Shown one piece after another: positions 47,282-57,923 of a DNA stretch of 64,000 bases. The translations under genes and the position numbers were made by a program. Origin of the DNA: Brachionus rotundiformis. Taxonomy: Eukaryota; Rotifera; Eurotatoria; Ploima; Brachionidae. Positions within the stretch are counted from its first letter, which is position 1. Every line of letters starts with the position of its first letter. The stretch lies in the NCBI GenBank assembly GCA_016802295.1, contig JAESIW010000065.1:1927382-1991381 (forward strand), in the 5' to 3' direction. A model generated the notes under the pieces. That model was given only the letters and a program-made list of their open reading frames with translations. It was not told the origin of the DNA and searched no databases.

Positions 47282-50040
47282 ATTAAATCATCTAAAACTC
47301 AAATTTAAAATTAGTTTTTAAAATTTTGAATTTTTTAATGTGAAATTGTTTACAATATATATTTCTATATATTTTTCAACATTAAAAAAACTTTACATTT
47401 TAGCAATTTTTAAAAACCTTGTTATCATTAAAAAATATATAATGATCATTCGGAAAATATAAATCAATTAATCATATTGTTGTTAAAAAAAGCATTTTTT
47501 ATTCTCAATAATATAAAAAATAATACAAATTCCAGAAATACCAAAATTAAATTTTAAATAATTGTTGAACAACTACATTGTGTTTATTTTGTTTCTCATT
47601 TTGTTCAATTTAAACAACTCTGTCAATTTTATGTGAATTAGATATTGTCCTAGCAAGTTTTAAATGCTGGATTTTCAGATTTATATGCTGTTTAAAAGAT
47701 AATTTTACAAGCCTTAAAATGATATATAAATAATTTAAATCTGACTGTTAGTTGAAAAGTTATTGCAAAAAAACTAAAATTTTTAACCAAATTTTTATTA
47801 GAAAAAAAATCATCCTTTTAAGGTATTCTTCACATAACATTTAGATCTAATTCAAAAGATCTTTAATATGCTTCGGGAATAAAATAGCTATCATGTCCTT
47901 TTAATTCTCAACCTTTTCTTCGACTAGATCAATTCTAAATCTCAAATTTTTGCTGAAACTTTCCTGTTGCTGTATCTTATTTACGGTAAACTGCATCTAA
48001 CTTAATTGATTTCTAATTTAGTTGAATTTGTTATGAAATTAATTTAGTATTTTAAAAAGTTTATTAATAAATGGTCATTTGTCTGCTGATGGTATCACAC
48101 CTTTTAGCCATAATTGAGTCTGAATAATTTCTGTTTTTCTAGATGGATCGTGATCTAAGGTATGCTTTCCTATTTGAGTATGATTTCATGACTTTCGTAT
48201 TTCACTTAGTACTTTGCCTTATTTTTTGTTTCTCTCCATTTCAATCCCATAATTTTATCTGTCTTATTCTATTTCTTTATTTCTGGTAAAAGATTTGCGA
48301 ATAATTAAAATAGATATCTATCTGTAAGCTTTTTTATTCAAATATCTGAAATTTGAATTCTAGGTCAATATTTAATTCGTAATGTCTTTTTAAAAAACGG
48401 AATATATCTCAGTTAATCAATAATATTTTTAGAAATAGAAAATTTAATATTACTATAGGTGAACATTAGAAGACTGTTAAAGAATTTATTTATTTTTTTT
48501 ATTTTTTCAATATCTCAGCAATGTTTTTTAAATGATAATGATAAAATTGAAATGAATTTTGAATTCAATGAGCTCTATTTTAATTCAAGTCTTGATTTCC
48601 TTAAGGTAGTATAAATAAAACTGTAGTTTTCAGTTAATTGAAGTTTTAATTAAGAACTATGATGAGCATTGATAGTGTTTTTCGATTTTTTATTTTCTAA
48701 AGATCATCAAGTCTTGAAACTATATAGTCTTCATATAAAAGATAAAATAGAATTGTACACTATTTGGAGAGATTAGATTTTGGGTGAAAAATACTTTGTA
48801 TCAGCTGATACATCCAAATTGCTTGAAATGCTCAAATATTAAAGCTAAAATTTTTAAATTAGTTTGAAAGGTAGTTTTCGCTACGCTATATCATAATTTA
48901 AAAATGTAGTTAGAATTTTATATTCAATTAAAAGTTTTAATTGCTTCAGCTAAGATAATTTTTATTCCTTTTAGATTTTTAATTCATGATACAAGAAGCT
49001 CTATTTTTATTTCTTATTCTTTTTTTAACTCCTTAAACTGTATAGATAGCAAAAAGATAGAACTTTCAGTAAAATTTTGTATCGAAGTTAATTATTTTAT
49101 TGAATTAAAATCAGCTAATTTGCTCTATCGATAATTAGGTTCTCATGATAAAATTTTTTTAAGCGACAAAAAGGAAACAAAGAAGCTTCTTAAAAATTAA
49201 GGAAAACGTTCTTTATATTTTTAAAATCGAATTGCTTATCTTTTTATCCTTTGAATTTATTTTTTATAGATTATTTCTATTATATTTGGTTCACTTGAAA
49301 AGAATAAAATCTTTTTTTTTTAATGTAAAAATATAATCCCGTAAATGCAACATGATACAAAATGAGAAATAGCTGCATTTTTCAGAACATTTTGGAAGAT
49401 TTCTGCCAAATCGGCAAGAATAAAAAAAATCAATGTATTCGATAAAACAGATTTTTTTTTAGCGTAGTCATAAAATTTTGATCACAAACTTAAAGGTGTC
49501 CACTGGCAGACAATTTTCTGATTTATTGTAGCAAATTCAGAATTTCACAAAACCTGATTGTAGTATAAATTGCTTCAAAGCATTTTATTAAATAAATATT
49601 CTGAGAATATGAGTTAAATAAGTAAATATTATTATAATAAAAGTTAAATTTTTTATTTTATTTATTTTGTTTAAAAATAAAATTAAAAATTGAAATCACT
49701 ATTTCAACAATAATTGTGAGTCATATTTGAAAAATTCTAAATAAGAAACTAAATTATTCATAATATATTACGCAACTTTTGTACTAGTTTTTAGCGTTGG
49801 CTTTAACCAAAAATAAATGAGGAGATTTTTTTTTGAAACGAAAATAACATATCAGACAAAAATTGTGTCTATAACAAAAATAAATATTTCAATTTACAAC
49901 CACTCTCATAGACAAGAGCAAGAGACCAAATGAACATAATTAAGTACGCCATATTTGTTTCTAGAAACGTATAGCTAAAATCATAATTTTTTCTATATAT
50001 ACCAAAAGCAATTTGGTTTGGAATTTAATTCGTTACGTTT
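47282..50040. other. Gene-poor interval
   Basis: AT-rich. A slightly less AT-rich patch at about 47880-48300 has broken short frames on both strands that I cannot assign. The right end should contain the promoter of the 50.5-kb gene; a tctatatatacc TATA-like word lies near 49993. Confidence 0.4.
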
Positions 50041-50107
50041 AGATAAAACTAATACAGACCAAATTTCAAACTCTTATAAACCCAAACAGCTAACAAAGAA
50101 TAAAAAA

Positions 50108-50494
50108 GTAAGTTACTTATCATTTACATCTTAATAAACAACCCATCACACAACTACTTCATTAATTATAATTGCTATTTTTAATTTTAAGCATTTTCTG
50201 TTTTAAATCTTAAATGTTCATCATCACCAATTTTTCACTTACAAGTCTAATTAAAACTCTTAAACAAAGTAAATTTGATTGATTTTGAAATTTAAACAAA
50301 AAAAAACATATTTTTTTATTTAAGTCTTTTAGTTTAAAAATAGACATGATAATCGTCAGATAAAAAATTTTTTTTCTCAGTAGCCGATCATTTCTCAATT
50401 AAGAGTAATTTTAATTTCTATGATCGAGTTTTGAAATTTAAAACCAGACCTAAATTGCCATGCGACCATGTTACTAATTTTTATGTTGCTTTAG
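50108..50494 (+). other. Probable 5' UTR intron of the 50.5-kb gene
   Basis: A strong donor (aaaaaagtaagt, GT at 50108) and the acceptor gctttag ending at 50494, directly before gATG, bracket AT-rich sequence with no open frame. Together with the upstream TATA-like word they suggest a first non-coding exon at roughly 50025-50107. Confidence 0.45.
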
Positions 50495-50495
50495 G

Positions 50496-51365
50496 ATGGC
50501 TCCAGGCTGCTTCGCAACACCAAGTCAAGAATTGAACGAGTCGGAATCGGTTAGACCGACAAGCAGTGAGAATTTAGATAAAAATCTAACTATTTTTACT
50601 GGTGATGAAATAATTAATTTAGAAGAGATACCTCTACCGGCTGAACCGGCACCGCCGCTCACTCAAATTGTTTTACTCAATCAACATTTGAATAAACAAC
50701 AAAGTGAGGCTAAAGTTAATTTAAAGAAAAAATATTCACCAAAAATTATTTATGACACAGTCGACTCATTCGAAGTACTCGAGCAGACCATATTGAAGCA
50801 AAAGCGCTTGTCACGTCTCAAAAATACGGACCTGAGGCGCAAAATATTGCTCAAGCGCACATTTGACCTCGTGTGCGAGATCATGGACTATGAGAATGGC
50901 TTCGAAGCAGAGGCCGACAGTGATGAGGACAAGCGCGCGTCGATCAACGACTCGAGCTCGTCCGAATCCAGCTCGGATTCTGACACTGATGAGGAAAGTG
51001 AAAAACATGACCTTAATCAAGAGCCTAGTGTTAAAACAAATTTAACTTTAGTTAAGCTAGATAGCCCGCATGCCAAGCACAATGAGTACATGGACTTGAG
51101 CGAGATAGACGAGGAGAACAAGGCGCAAGCGCAGGTGCCCACTAAACGTCGCGCATCAAGCAGCGACTCGGACGAAGACTATTCCGACGACGAGAGCGAT
51201 GACTACTCGCCTCGGGAACAGCAGTTAAATTTGGTCAACTCGCGTCTGAGCTCGCTGGACACCCAATTGAACTTATATTCAGATAACAGAAAGAAAATGT
51301 ACAGAAAAAAAAGGCGCTTTAGCGATAATAGATCTGATAGCCTAAGTATTACATTAAAAAGTTAA
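50496..51365 (+). CDS. Acidic, Ser-rich protein with a SERTA-like motif
   Basis: One coding exon, 289 aa. The only ordered-looking segment is at about 92-128: VLEQTILKQKRLSRLKNTD then LRRKILLKRTFDLVCEIM. It resembles the SERTA motif (helix, then LRRxVLxxNT), which in SERTAD proteins binds CDK4, PHD/bromodomain proteins or PP2A. The rest is disordered: acidic-serine runs at about 145-170 and 222-242 resembling casein-kinase-2 targets, and a basic RKKMYRKKRRF near the end that could be a nuclear signal. Such proteins are usually transcriptional co-regulators. The middle (50770-51260) uses many GC-rich codons (CGC, GAG, CTC, TCG) unlike every neighbour. The SERTA call is tentative; the reading frame itself is convincing by length and codon pattern. 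Confidence 0.7.
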   Translation: MAPGCFATPSQELNESESVRPTSSENLDKNLTIFTGDEIINLEEIPLPAEPAPPLTQIVLLNQHLNKQQSEAKVNLKKKYSPKIIYDTVDSFEVLEQTILKQKRLSRLKNTDLRRKILLKRTFDLVCEIMDYENGFEAEADSDEDKRASINDSSSSESSSDSDTDEESEKHDLNQEPSVKTNLTLVKLDSPHAKHNEYMDLSEIDEENKAQAQVPTKRRASSSDSDEDYSDDESDDYSPREQQLNLVNSRLSSLDTQLNLYSDNRKKMYRKKRRFSDNRSDSLSITLKS

Positions 51366-51840
51366 TCATTTTAGTTTGCCTTTTTTTTTAGTCCGGCTTT
51401 CTATTCAAGAAAAAAAAACACGATTTATCTTGAAGCATGTAAATAATTGAATCATTTATAGATTACATATATATATATATATTTATTTAATTTGTTTATA
51501 AATATTGGGTTCATTTGACGAGACTGTTTCAAGTTTGAGTTGGTGACCGATCAAACAACTACTCACAAGTATAAAATTGATTTGAAACTTTGCCCATGGA
51601 CTTGTTCCAGAGACGCTTTGGGACAAAATAAGATAAGTCATTGTCTTTCTTTATTTGCCTATTGTTAATGTTTTACTTGTTTTATTATCTATTGTAAACA
51701 CAACAAAATTTATTCAAATTAAATTATTTTATTTAAAATAAATTATTAAAAATGATTTTTTTTATTTGATTGTTTATCCCAAGAATTTTATTTTTTATGG
51801 ATCTAATTTGTCAAAAGATTTACGGTGTTTCGGATGTAAA
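51366..51840. other. 3' region of the SERTA-like gene
   Basis: Probable 3' UTR and downstream sequence; includes an (AT)8 microsatellite at 51467-51482. No further coding exon found. Confidence 0.5.
51467..51482. repeat. (AT)n microsatellite
   Basis: Eight uninterrupted AT units. Confidence 0.9.
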
Positions 51841-52193
51841 TATTGTGAATTTCAATAACAAACATAACATAAATTCTTCCTATTTTGATAAGTTAAAATT
51901 TACTAAAGTAAAAAATATTTAAAAAAATACTGAAACATACTTTGTTGAATCTTTTTTATCTAAAATAATATTTCTGATGTAGACAAAAGAGAAAAAGTAA
52001 AGCATCAATAAGAAACTTAAATGATTATTCATTTTGCTTACCTTAAAAAAAAGAAAATTAAGTTTTTATTTTCGATAAAAAAGATGCAACAAAGCATGTC
52101 TCAGTAATTTTTTAAATATGTTTTACTTTAGTAAATTTTAATTTATCAAAGTAGAAAGAATTTTGTTCTGTTTGTCTTTGAGATTCACAATAC
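51841..52193. mobile_element. Foldback element: two about 128-bp inverted arms
   Basis: The left arm 51841-51969 matches the reverse complement of 52066-52193 along its whole length with scattered mismatches (for example tactaaagtaaa and tttgttg.atctttttatc blocks). The spacer is about 100 bp. It could be a foldback MITE or give a long hairpin RNA. No target duplication is evident and no open frame is present. Confidence 0.75.
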
Positions 52194-52351
52194 TTAGACT
52201 GTATACATTTGGAAGATATTACGCCCGTGTTCTCGATCTAAACTAATTTTTAGATCAAAATTTTAAATATTTAGCTGTCACCTACAATTTATCATATAAT
52301 TAAAATTTTAATTAACACTAGCAAAATTCGATCAATTTTTTAAATTTTAAA

Positions 52352-52550
52352 TACCGTAAACTCGCGTTGTGGACTCTAAGAGTAAAGCCCAAATTCACCC
52401 TTTTTTCTTTTAGAGTTAATTACATAGTTTCTATGTTATAACAATTAAAATTGAATTAGCTGGAAAATACCTTGAATATGGGTTATTTTCGATTAATAAA
52501 GCCTAAATTTAGCTTTTATTCTAACAAAAAATGGCCTTTATTCTCATTAA
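52352..52550 (+). repeat. Left 199-bp terminal inverted repeat
   Basis: By eye identical, base for base, to the reverse complement of 53221-53419. It begins taccgtaaactcgcgttgtgg. Confidence 0.9.
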
Positions 52551-52567
52551 AAGATGTTTTCTTTTAA

Positions 52568-52794
52568 CACTAGAAGACCCGGCGGGTTTTTTAGACCCAT
52601 TTTTTTAAATTTCAAATCTCAATATCTTTTGAATGCAGAAACAGAATTTAATATTCAGTATTTTATTTTATAGAATTATGGAGACTTTATTGAATATCAA
52701 AAAAAAAAATGTTGCTATTCTATGATAGTTTTTTTAAAAATTAGTTTTTAAATTTTTGTTATTTTTTGGTCGGGCTTTCTAGTGTTAAATTGAT
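52568..52794. mobile_element. Nested 227-bp piggyBac-like MITE
   Basis: Flanked by TTAA on both sides (52564-52567, 52795-52798). Ends are CACTAGAAGACCCGGCGGG on the left and, reverse-complemented, CACTAGAAAGCCCGAC on the right. TTAA duplication plus C-starting short inverted ends is the piggyBac signature. It sits inside the left inner arm of the larger element, so it jumped in later. A half copy is at 19917. Confidence 0.8.
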
Positions 52795-52879
52795 TTCGAA
52801 ATAGAAATTTTTTTCTTTTAAATTAAAGGTAAAATTTAAAAAAATTTATTAAAAAATCAATTGAATTCAATGCGGTAAT

Positions 52880-53057
52880 ATTTATTCCGCCTCGCATGGC
52901 CAATTTACTTCAAACAGCTGACGTATGTTGGTTTGGAAAAATAAAGAAAGCTTATTGTGCTAAATGGACGGAATGGTTTAAGACAAGACAAATAGAATAT
53001 ACCATACACGGGAATTACATGTTTACTCCTGTCACTATTCAAGTGGCTCAAACTTAA
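52880..53057 (+). pseudogene. C-terminal fragment of a DDE_1 transposase
   Basis: About 58 codons, opening with IPPRMANLLQTADVCWFGKI, then KWTEWFKTRQ and HGNYM, and a stop. The block PPRMTxLLQPADVCWF with the third catalytic Asp is characteristic of DDE superfamily (pogo/Tigger-like) transposases. The N-terminal DNA-binding region and the first two catalytic Asp residues are absent. Confidence 0.75.
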
Positions 53058-53220
53058 AATCCTCAATTAACAGGACGTTATGTATTGAGAGATGTAGATG
53101 TAAATTCTCAAGTAATTGTCAATAATCAAGCGATAGAGTTTTAAAAATAGAAAAAAGCTTAGATTTGACTTATTTTCTATTTCGAAATTGGCTCTACAAT
53201 TTTTTTTATTTTTAATTTTT

Positions 53221-53419
53221 TTAATGAGAATAAAGGCCATTTTTTGTTAGAATAAAAGCTAAATTTAGGCTTTATTAATCGAAAATAACCCATATTCAAG
53301 GTATTTTCCAGCTAATTCAATTTTAATTGTTATAACATAGAAACTATGTAATTAACTCTAAAAGAAAAAAGGGTGAATTTGGGCTTTACTCTTAGAGTCC
53401 ACAACGCGAGTTTACGGTA
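53221..53419 (-). repeat. Right 199-bp terminal inverted repeat
   Basis: Reverse complement of 52352-52550 with no difference seen. Confidence 0.9.
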
Positions 53420-55381
53420 TATTTTCACTAAAAAAGACAGTGAGTAACAAATCATATATTTGTAAAATCAAATAACACGCAAATGAAAGAAGCAACCAAA
53501 GATGGAAAAATGGTTATTCTTTCATTATTTATAGGCCTTCAAAATTCCCAAAAGAAGTCAAAATAACATTTACAGTGTTAATGTTATGCTTCTTGTTTTG
53601 TCTTAGGTCTTAGTTTAAAAATTTATATTTCCAAATGTAGCAAGTTTTGTGGTAGCTTCAGAGTTAGACAAGTTTAGCAGTTTTTGTTTAAATTTTCATT
53701 TTAGATTTGTGCTAGTAAAGTCTTAGTCAAAGTTAATTATCTTTTATGTTAATATCCGAAATCACATTCCTTAATTTTGATAATTTTAACCCGTATCAAG
53801 ATACCCATTGTCCTTTACAATGTAGGTTGATATAAAAATTAAAGAATTGAAATCTAGCTTGGTGTACCACATGTGTCGCGGCCAAAACAAGCTTGGTAAA
53901 TAAGTTTAAAAATATCTATTCTAGAGTTGAAAAAGGCTGGATCTCTTAAGCATGTACCATGTCAATCTCGTTTATAAACAAATTATGGAGCCAATTTTTC
54001 TTGTTCAAAATCAAAAAAGCAAGTTGTTGATGGAAATTTTTACTGCCTGATCAAATTTTAATGACCATTATTTAAAGGATTAAATTTGTTGAAGAAGCAC
54101 GTTTTGATGGTTAATATTTAATGCCTGAATTAAAATTTTTTACTAATTCTGAAAAAAAATTTTGGTCAAAAATCTTGGAAATTTGTTAAAGATAAAGAAG
54201 GCTTTACTTTAGCTGGTTTTTAAGTTCAAAGCAAGTGGAGAAATTTTTTCAATATTAGAAAATATTGTAAACAGAAAATAAAAAATTTAAAAGTAAAAAA
54301 GAAATTACAGGCCATCTAAATTGTTCAAATAGATAGCCATATTGTAAGAAATGACCTTTGCTTTTTTGTTATAATTAACTAAATTCTTTTAAAGATTATT
54401 TTCTTATTTCTAATTATTGTCTTTGATACTGAACCACATGTCATTTCTAGAAAAGACTCGAAGACTTTTTAATTAGATATTAATTAGTTAATTTGATTAT
54501 GATGTAGCAAAAGTTAGAAAATAATGAAAATTATAAATTTTTTAACATGGGTGAAATGTACTTTGATGCATGTTCCAAAAGCTGGTATCTTAGCTTATAG
54601 TGCAGCATAATCCAACAAGGTAATACGGTACAAGCTTAATGCTAAATTCTTAAATAAGAGTCTTGTATTTCTGAATATGGCTCAAGTGACAAACCAAAGA
54701 GAAGTCTATTGAACTGGTTTAAGTCGCAAGCCTATGTAAAATTAAAAGATAAGGAAAAAATTTGTTTACCAAGTGTTAACAAATTACAGCTTTATAAATT
54801 TATAAAAAAGCAAATTCAATATACTCCCTTAACTTATAAACAGCTTATATGAGCTCAAATAGAGTTTAATACCTTAAAAATTCCTTGTAAATAATTTTTT
54901 GTTCAGGTACTCTATTTTATATGAATTTTTAATTTTAAAATCAAATCTTAAAATTGTTCAATTTACAAATTAATCGAAGAGCTATATAAACAAAATTTAG
55001 TTAAATTTGGTCAATAGAAAAATTAATTTTTAGCACAAAATTATTTCAAAAATTTGAATGCACATTTAGAAAATTCTTAAAACTGAAACTAAATTTAAAA
55101 TTAGATGATAAAGTTTAAAATAATAACTTATTATTACTATGACTAACTTTTTTTTTCAATGATTTAGAAAAAGTTTAGTAATCAAACATAATTTTGAAAT
55201 AATCAAAATCGAATCTAGAAAATATATTTTAACATTATTTAAAATTATTCTCAAATTAATTAAAAAAAAAAGCAAAATTAAAAAAAATATATACAAGAAA
55301 AATGTTTGCCTTTTTTTCGGTAATTATAACTTTTCATAATTTAAAAATATTGTTATTTTAATTTTAATTTCAAAAAAGAAA
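53420..55381. other. Intergenic with scattered broken frames
   Basis: 53830-54250 is somewhat coding-like but full of stops. A 60-codon open frame at about 54658-54840 (+) is rich in Lys/Leu/Tyr and not recognised. Probably decayed mobile DNA. The 3' end contains the promoter of the metallophosphoesterase gene. Confidence 0.35.
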
Positions 55382-56563
55382 ATGATAATGAATACAGAAA
55401 AAACGCAAATCCGAGTGAATAAAAACACTAATAATCCGGATAAAGCGTGGAATGAGCTTTCTATCAAAATAGATAAAATATCTTGTGATAATTTACCACT
55501 AGATCTTCCCGTTTACAAAGATAAAGTGAGTTAAATAAAATTAGAAAAAAAAGTTATAAAAATCCTTAGGTTAGATTTGTATGCATATCTGATACTCATA
55601 ACTCATTGCATCGCATGAAGTATGAAATACCATCCGGCGATGTGCTTATACACGCTGGAGATTTTACCATGAATGGATCAGTTAAAGATGTGGAAAAATT
55701 TTCGCAAAGCTTAGAAAATTTACAATCTAAATTTTCTCATATTGTTGTAATCGCTGGAAATCATGAGCTATCATTTGATAAAGAATGTAGTAGGTACGCT
55801 AAACTCAACTCCTATTTGTAAAGTCTGCCAGAGCCTTACAGTTAATAAGGCTAAACGCTTCTGAGCATTGGTGTAGATAGCAATATCTATTAATGCAGAT
55901 ATAGTATTATTATTATTTATATTAATATTCCAATCATTTTTATCAAAGAAACAACTGTGGTCAAGATCCAAGAAATTTTTTAAAAAATTGCATCTACTTA
56001 GAAGATAATCAAACCGAGCTGTTTGGAATTAAAATATACGGAAGTCCTTGGTAAATTTTTGGTCTTAAATTTATTTTAATTAGATAAAAATTTTCCAAAG
56101 GCAACCTAAATTCGGAGGATGGGCTTTTAATTTGGACAGGGGAGAGGAAATATTAAAAAAATGGAACAAAATTCCAAACGAATGCGACATTCTGATAAGT
56201 ACATTTGATTACTTTTTTTGAAAGAACTTTTTTAAATCCTCAATTAGCTCATGGTCCACCATTAGGCTTTGGAGACATTATAAATGGAGGCTACCATGTG
56301 GGATGTTGTGAACTGCTATCCACTATTAGAGAAAGAGTCAAACCAAAATATCACATTTTTGGTCATATCCATGAAGGTTTTTGCTTAATTTAAATTAAAA
56401 ATTAAACTAAATTAACCAAAAAAAAGACCCCGGTATATGGACTGATGGTCAAACATCTTTTATTAATGCGAGCACTTGCAATTTCAGATACGTACCTGCT
56501 AATCCTCCAATTTTATTCGATATTCCAATACCAGAAGGGTATGAAAAAAAAAATACAAATTAA
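55382..56563 (+). CDS. MPPED: MPPED-type metallophosphoesterase, copy 1
   Basis: Six exons: 55382-55525, 55570-55793, 55973-56050, 56101-56198, 56248-56376, 56427-56563; 269 aa. Calcineurin-like phosphoesterase with all metal-site motifs: ISDTHN (DxH), HAGDFT (GD), AGNHEL (GNHE), THGPPLGF and FGHIHE (GHxH). MPPED1/2 relatives are cytosolic and hydrolyse 2',3'-cyclic nucleotides and related phosphodiesters in vitro; the substrate here is unknown. SPW and KWNKIPNECDILI match the family. The link from exon 2 (GNHELSFDKEC) to exon 3 (RNFLKNCIYL) is shorter than in copy 2, lacking about 12 residues, and the intron there is 179 bp with inserted-looking sequence; a small exon may have been lost or missed. 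Copy 2 lies inverted at 57924-58946. Confidence 0.88.
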
Positions 56564-56641
56564 TACTATTTATTTAATATTTTTAAAATTATAAATAAAT
56601 CGAGAAAATTTTTTATTTTTGAATTTTTGCTTCATTGAAAT

Positions 56642-56767
56642 TTAGCATCCGAATGCATAACATTGTTTTTGTCTTCCAAATAGATAGGCAATAATTGAAA
56701 CCATTATAGCCACGGCGAAAAATGAGGCGATAATAAAAATAGCAAAAGGATCATCTCCATTCATCAT
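56642..56767 (-). CDS. 41-aa single-pass membrane micropeptide
   Basis: Starts MMNGDDPFAIFI (ATG 56767, second Met next codon), one hydrophobic segment of about 22 residues (8-30), then YLFGRQKQC and a short Cys/aromatic end. Acidic N-terminus outside, basic residues after the segment: a consistent type III or tail-anchored topology. Codon choice is diverse (GCC, GTG, ATC) compared with random AT-rich frames, which supports real coding. It is not sarcolipin/phospholamban, myoregulin or OST4 by my recollection; I do not recognise the family. Located 78 bp after the stop of the convergent MPPED copy 1. Confidence 0.6.
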   Translation of the reverse strand: MMNGDDPFAIFIIASFFAVAIMVSIIAYLFGRQKQCYAFGC

Positions 56768-57235
56768 TTTTCCTTTGGTTTTTTTTTAAATAAAATTTAA
56801 TGGCACAAAAATTTTTCAAATTACCAATTGGTTTCTAAGCAAAAGGTCAAATTAATAATCGTTTTATTTTCTAATTTTTCTAATTAAAATCAAGTGGACG
56901 ACACATTTTTGCTAAGAATTTATTCAAACACTTAAGTTTTTTAAATGTTTTTTTAGTCTGTCATTGTATTAAAAATCAAAATAAAAAATTTTATTTATTC
57001 AGTTTTTTTTTAAATAATTAATATCGCCTAAATATAGGAAAAATTTCAGTTTACTTAATTTAGCAATTTAGGCTAATTTTCGCTTATTCTATGACTATTT
57101 TTTCCATATCTAATAACCATTATTCCATTTAAGGATTTAATAGAATGTAACAATTAAATTAAACAACACAATTCTTTTTGAAATTTTAATCGGATTTGAA
57201 AAATAACTAAATTTTAATTTAAATTGTAAATGAAA
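56768..57235. other. Upstream region of the micropeptide
   Basis: AT-rich, nothing recognised apart from possible promoter sequence for the minus-strand micropeptide. Confidence 0.4.
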
Positions 57236-57735
57236 ATATGACTGGAATCAGGTTCAGGGCATCGGGTATAGTTTATTTTTGCCTGTGTAATAGTTGTCCA
57301 AAGATTTCCCAAAAATTTTTTTATATTTTGGAATATTCAGTTGGTATTTTTTCCAACGGTTTTACACCAAATTTTTGTTCTCTGTCATACCCATATCTTG
57401 TTCATTCTTTTTCAAATTAATATCGAAGTATTTGTAGTATTTATTTTCTTTGGCTAGATCTAATTCACTAAGATATTCATGAAATGTAGTCTGACATGAA
57501 TGCCCAGGTCTGAATCCATATTGTTAGATTCTAAATAGCTTGAGATTTGACAAGCCAATAATCTTTCAAACAATTTCGCAATTGGAGAAAGTTTAACCAT
57601 TTCCAGTCATCTGGAATAGATTTCAATCTCAAGCATTCATTATAAAGAAAAAGTAGTAAGGGAGCAAATAGGTCTGGTAGACCTTTTAGTATCTTAGGAT
57701 GAAAACCAATTAAACCAGGTAAATTAAGCCTAATT
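57236..57735 (-). mobile_element. Decayed LINE reverse-transcriptase fragment
   Basis: On the minus strand: PGLIGFHPKILKGLPDLFAP (57725-57665), LRLKSIPDDWKW (about 57633-57598), then with a frame shift FERLLACQISSYLESNN (57575-57525) and traces of the GFRPGHS block near 57500. This order (G-DG-P/LK, PxxWK, FE+xxxxxLxxYL, GFRxGxS) is the palm/fingers start of non-LTR reverse transcriptases. After 57460 similarity is lost. Stops and frameshifts show it is dead. Confidence 0.7.
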
Positions 57736-57923
57736 TAGCAATCCTTAGGATTTGTAAGAGTCGTAAATAGTCATTTATTCACACGTTAACAGTGCAGTCC
57801 TCTTAAATAAAGTAAAAATTTCTCTTCCTAAACTTTTATTATAAAAACTTTTAATGTAGAAAAAACGGAACGACTACAATAGTAATGCTTTGGACATTTT
57901 AATTTTAATAAATAATTATTTAA

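Larger units (their letters stand above)
52354..53417 (+). mobile_element. TA-flanked pogo-type transposon with 199-bp arms, internally deleted
   Basis: Ends CCGTAAACTCGCG..., each flanked by TA (52352-52353, 53418-53419). The two 199-bp arms appear identical, and weaker similarity (atttcgaaatagaaa) continues inward past a nested MITE. Between the arms only the C-terminal part of a DDE_1 transposase survives. Arm identity points to recent movement, presumably driven by a full-length relative elsewhere in the genome. Confidence 0.85.

Noticed and set aside
53830..54250. Possible Tc1-like helix-turn-helix (LKKAGSLKHVP) and transposase remnants
   Set aside because: Only one short string resembles a Tc1 linker; the rest needs many frame changes and no DDE motif is visible.
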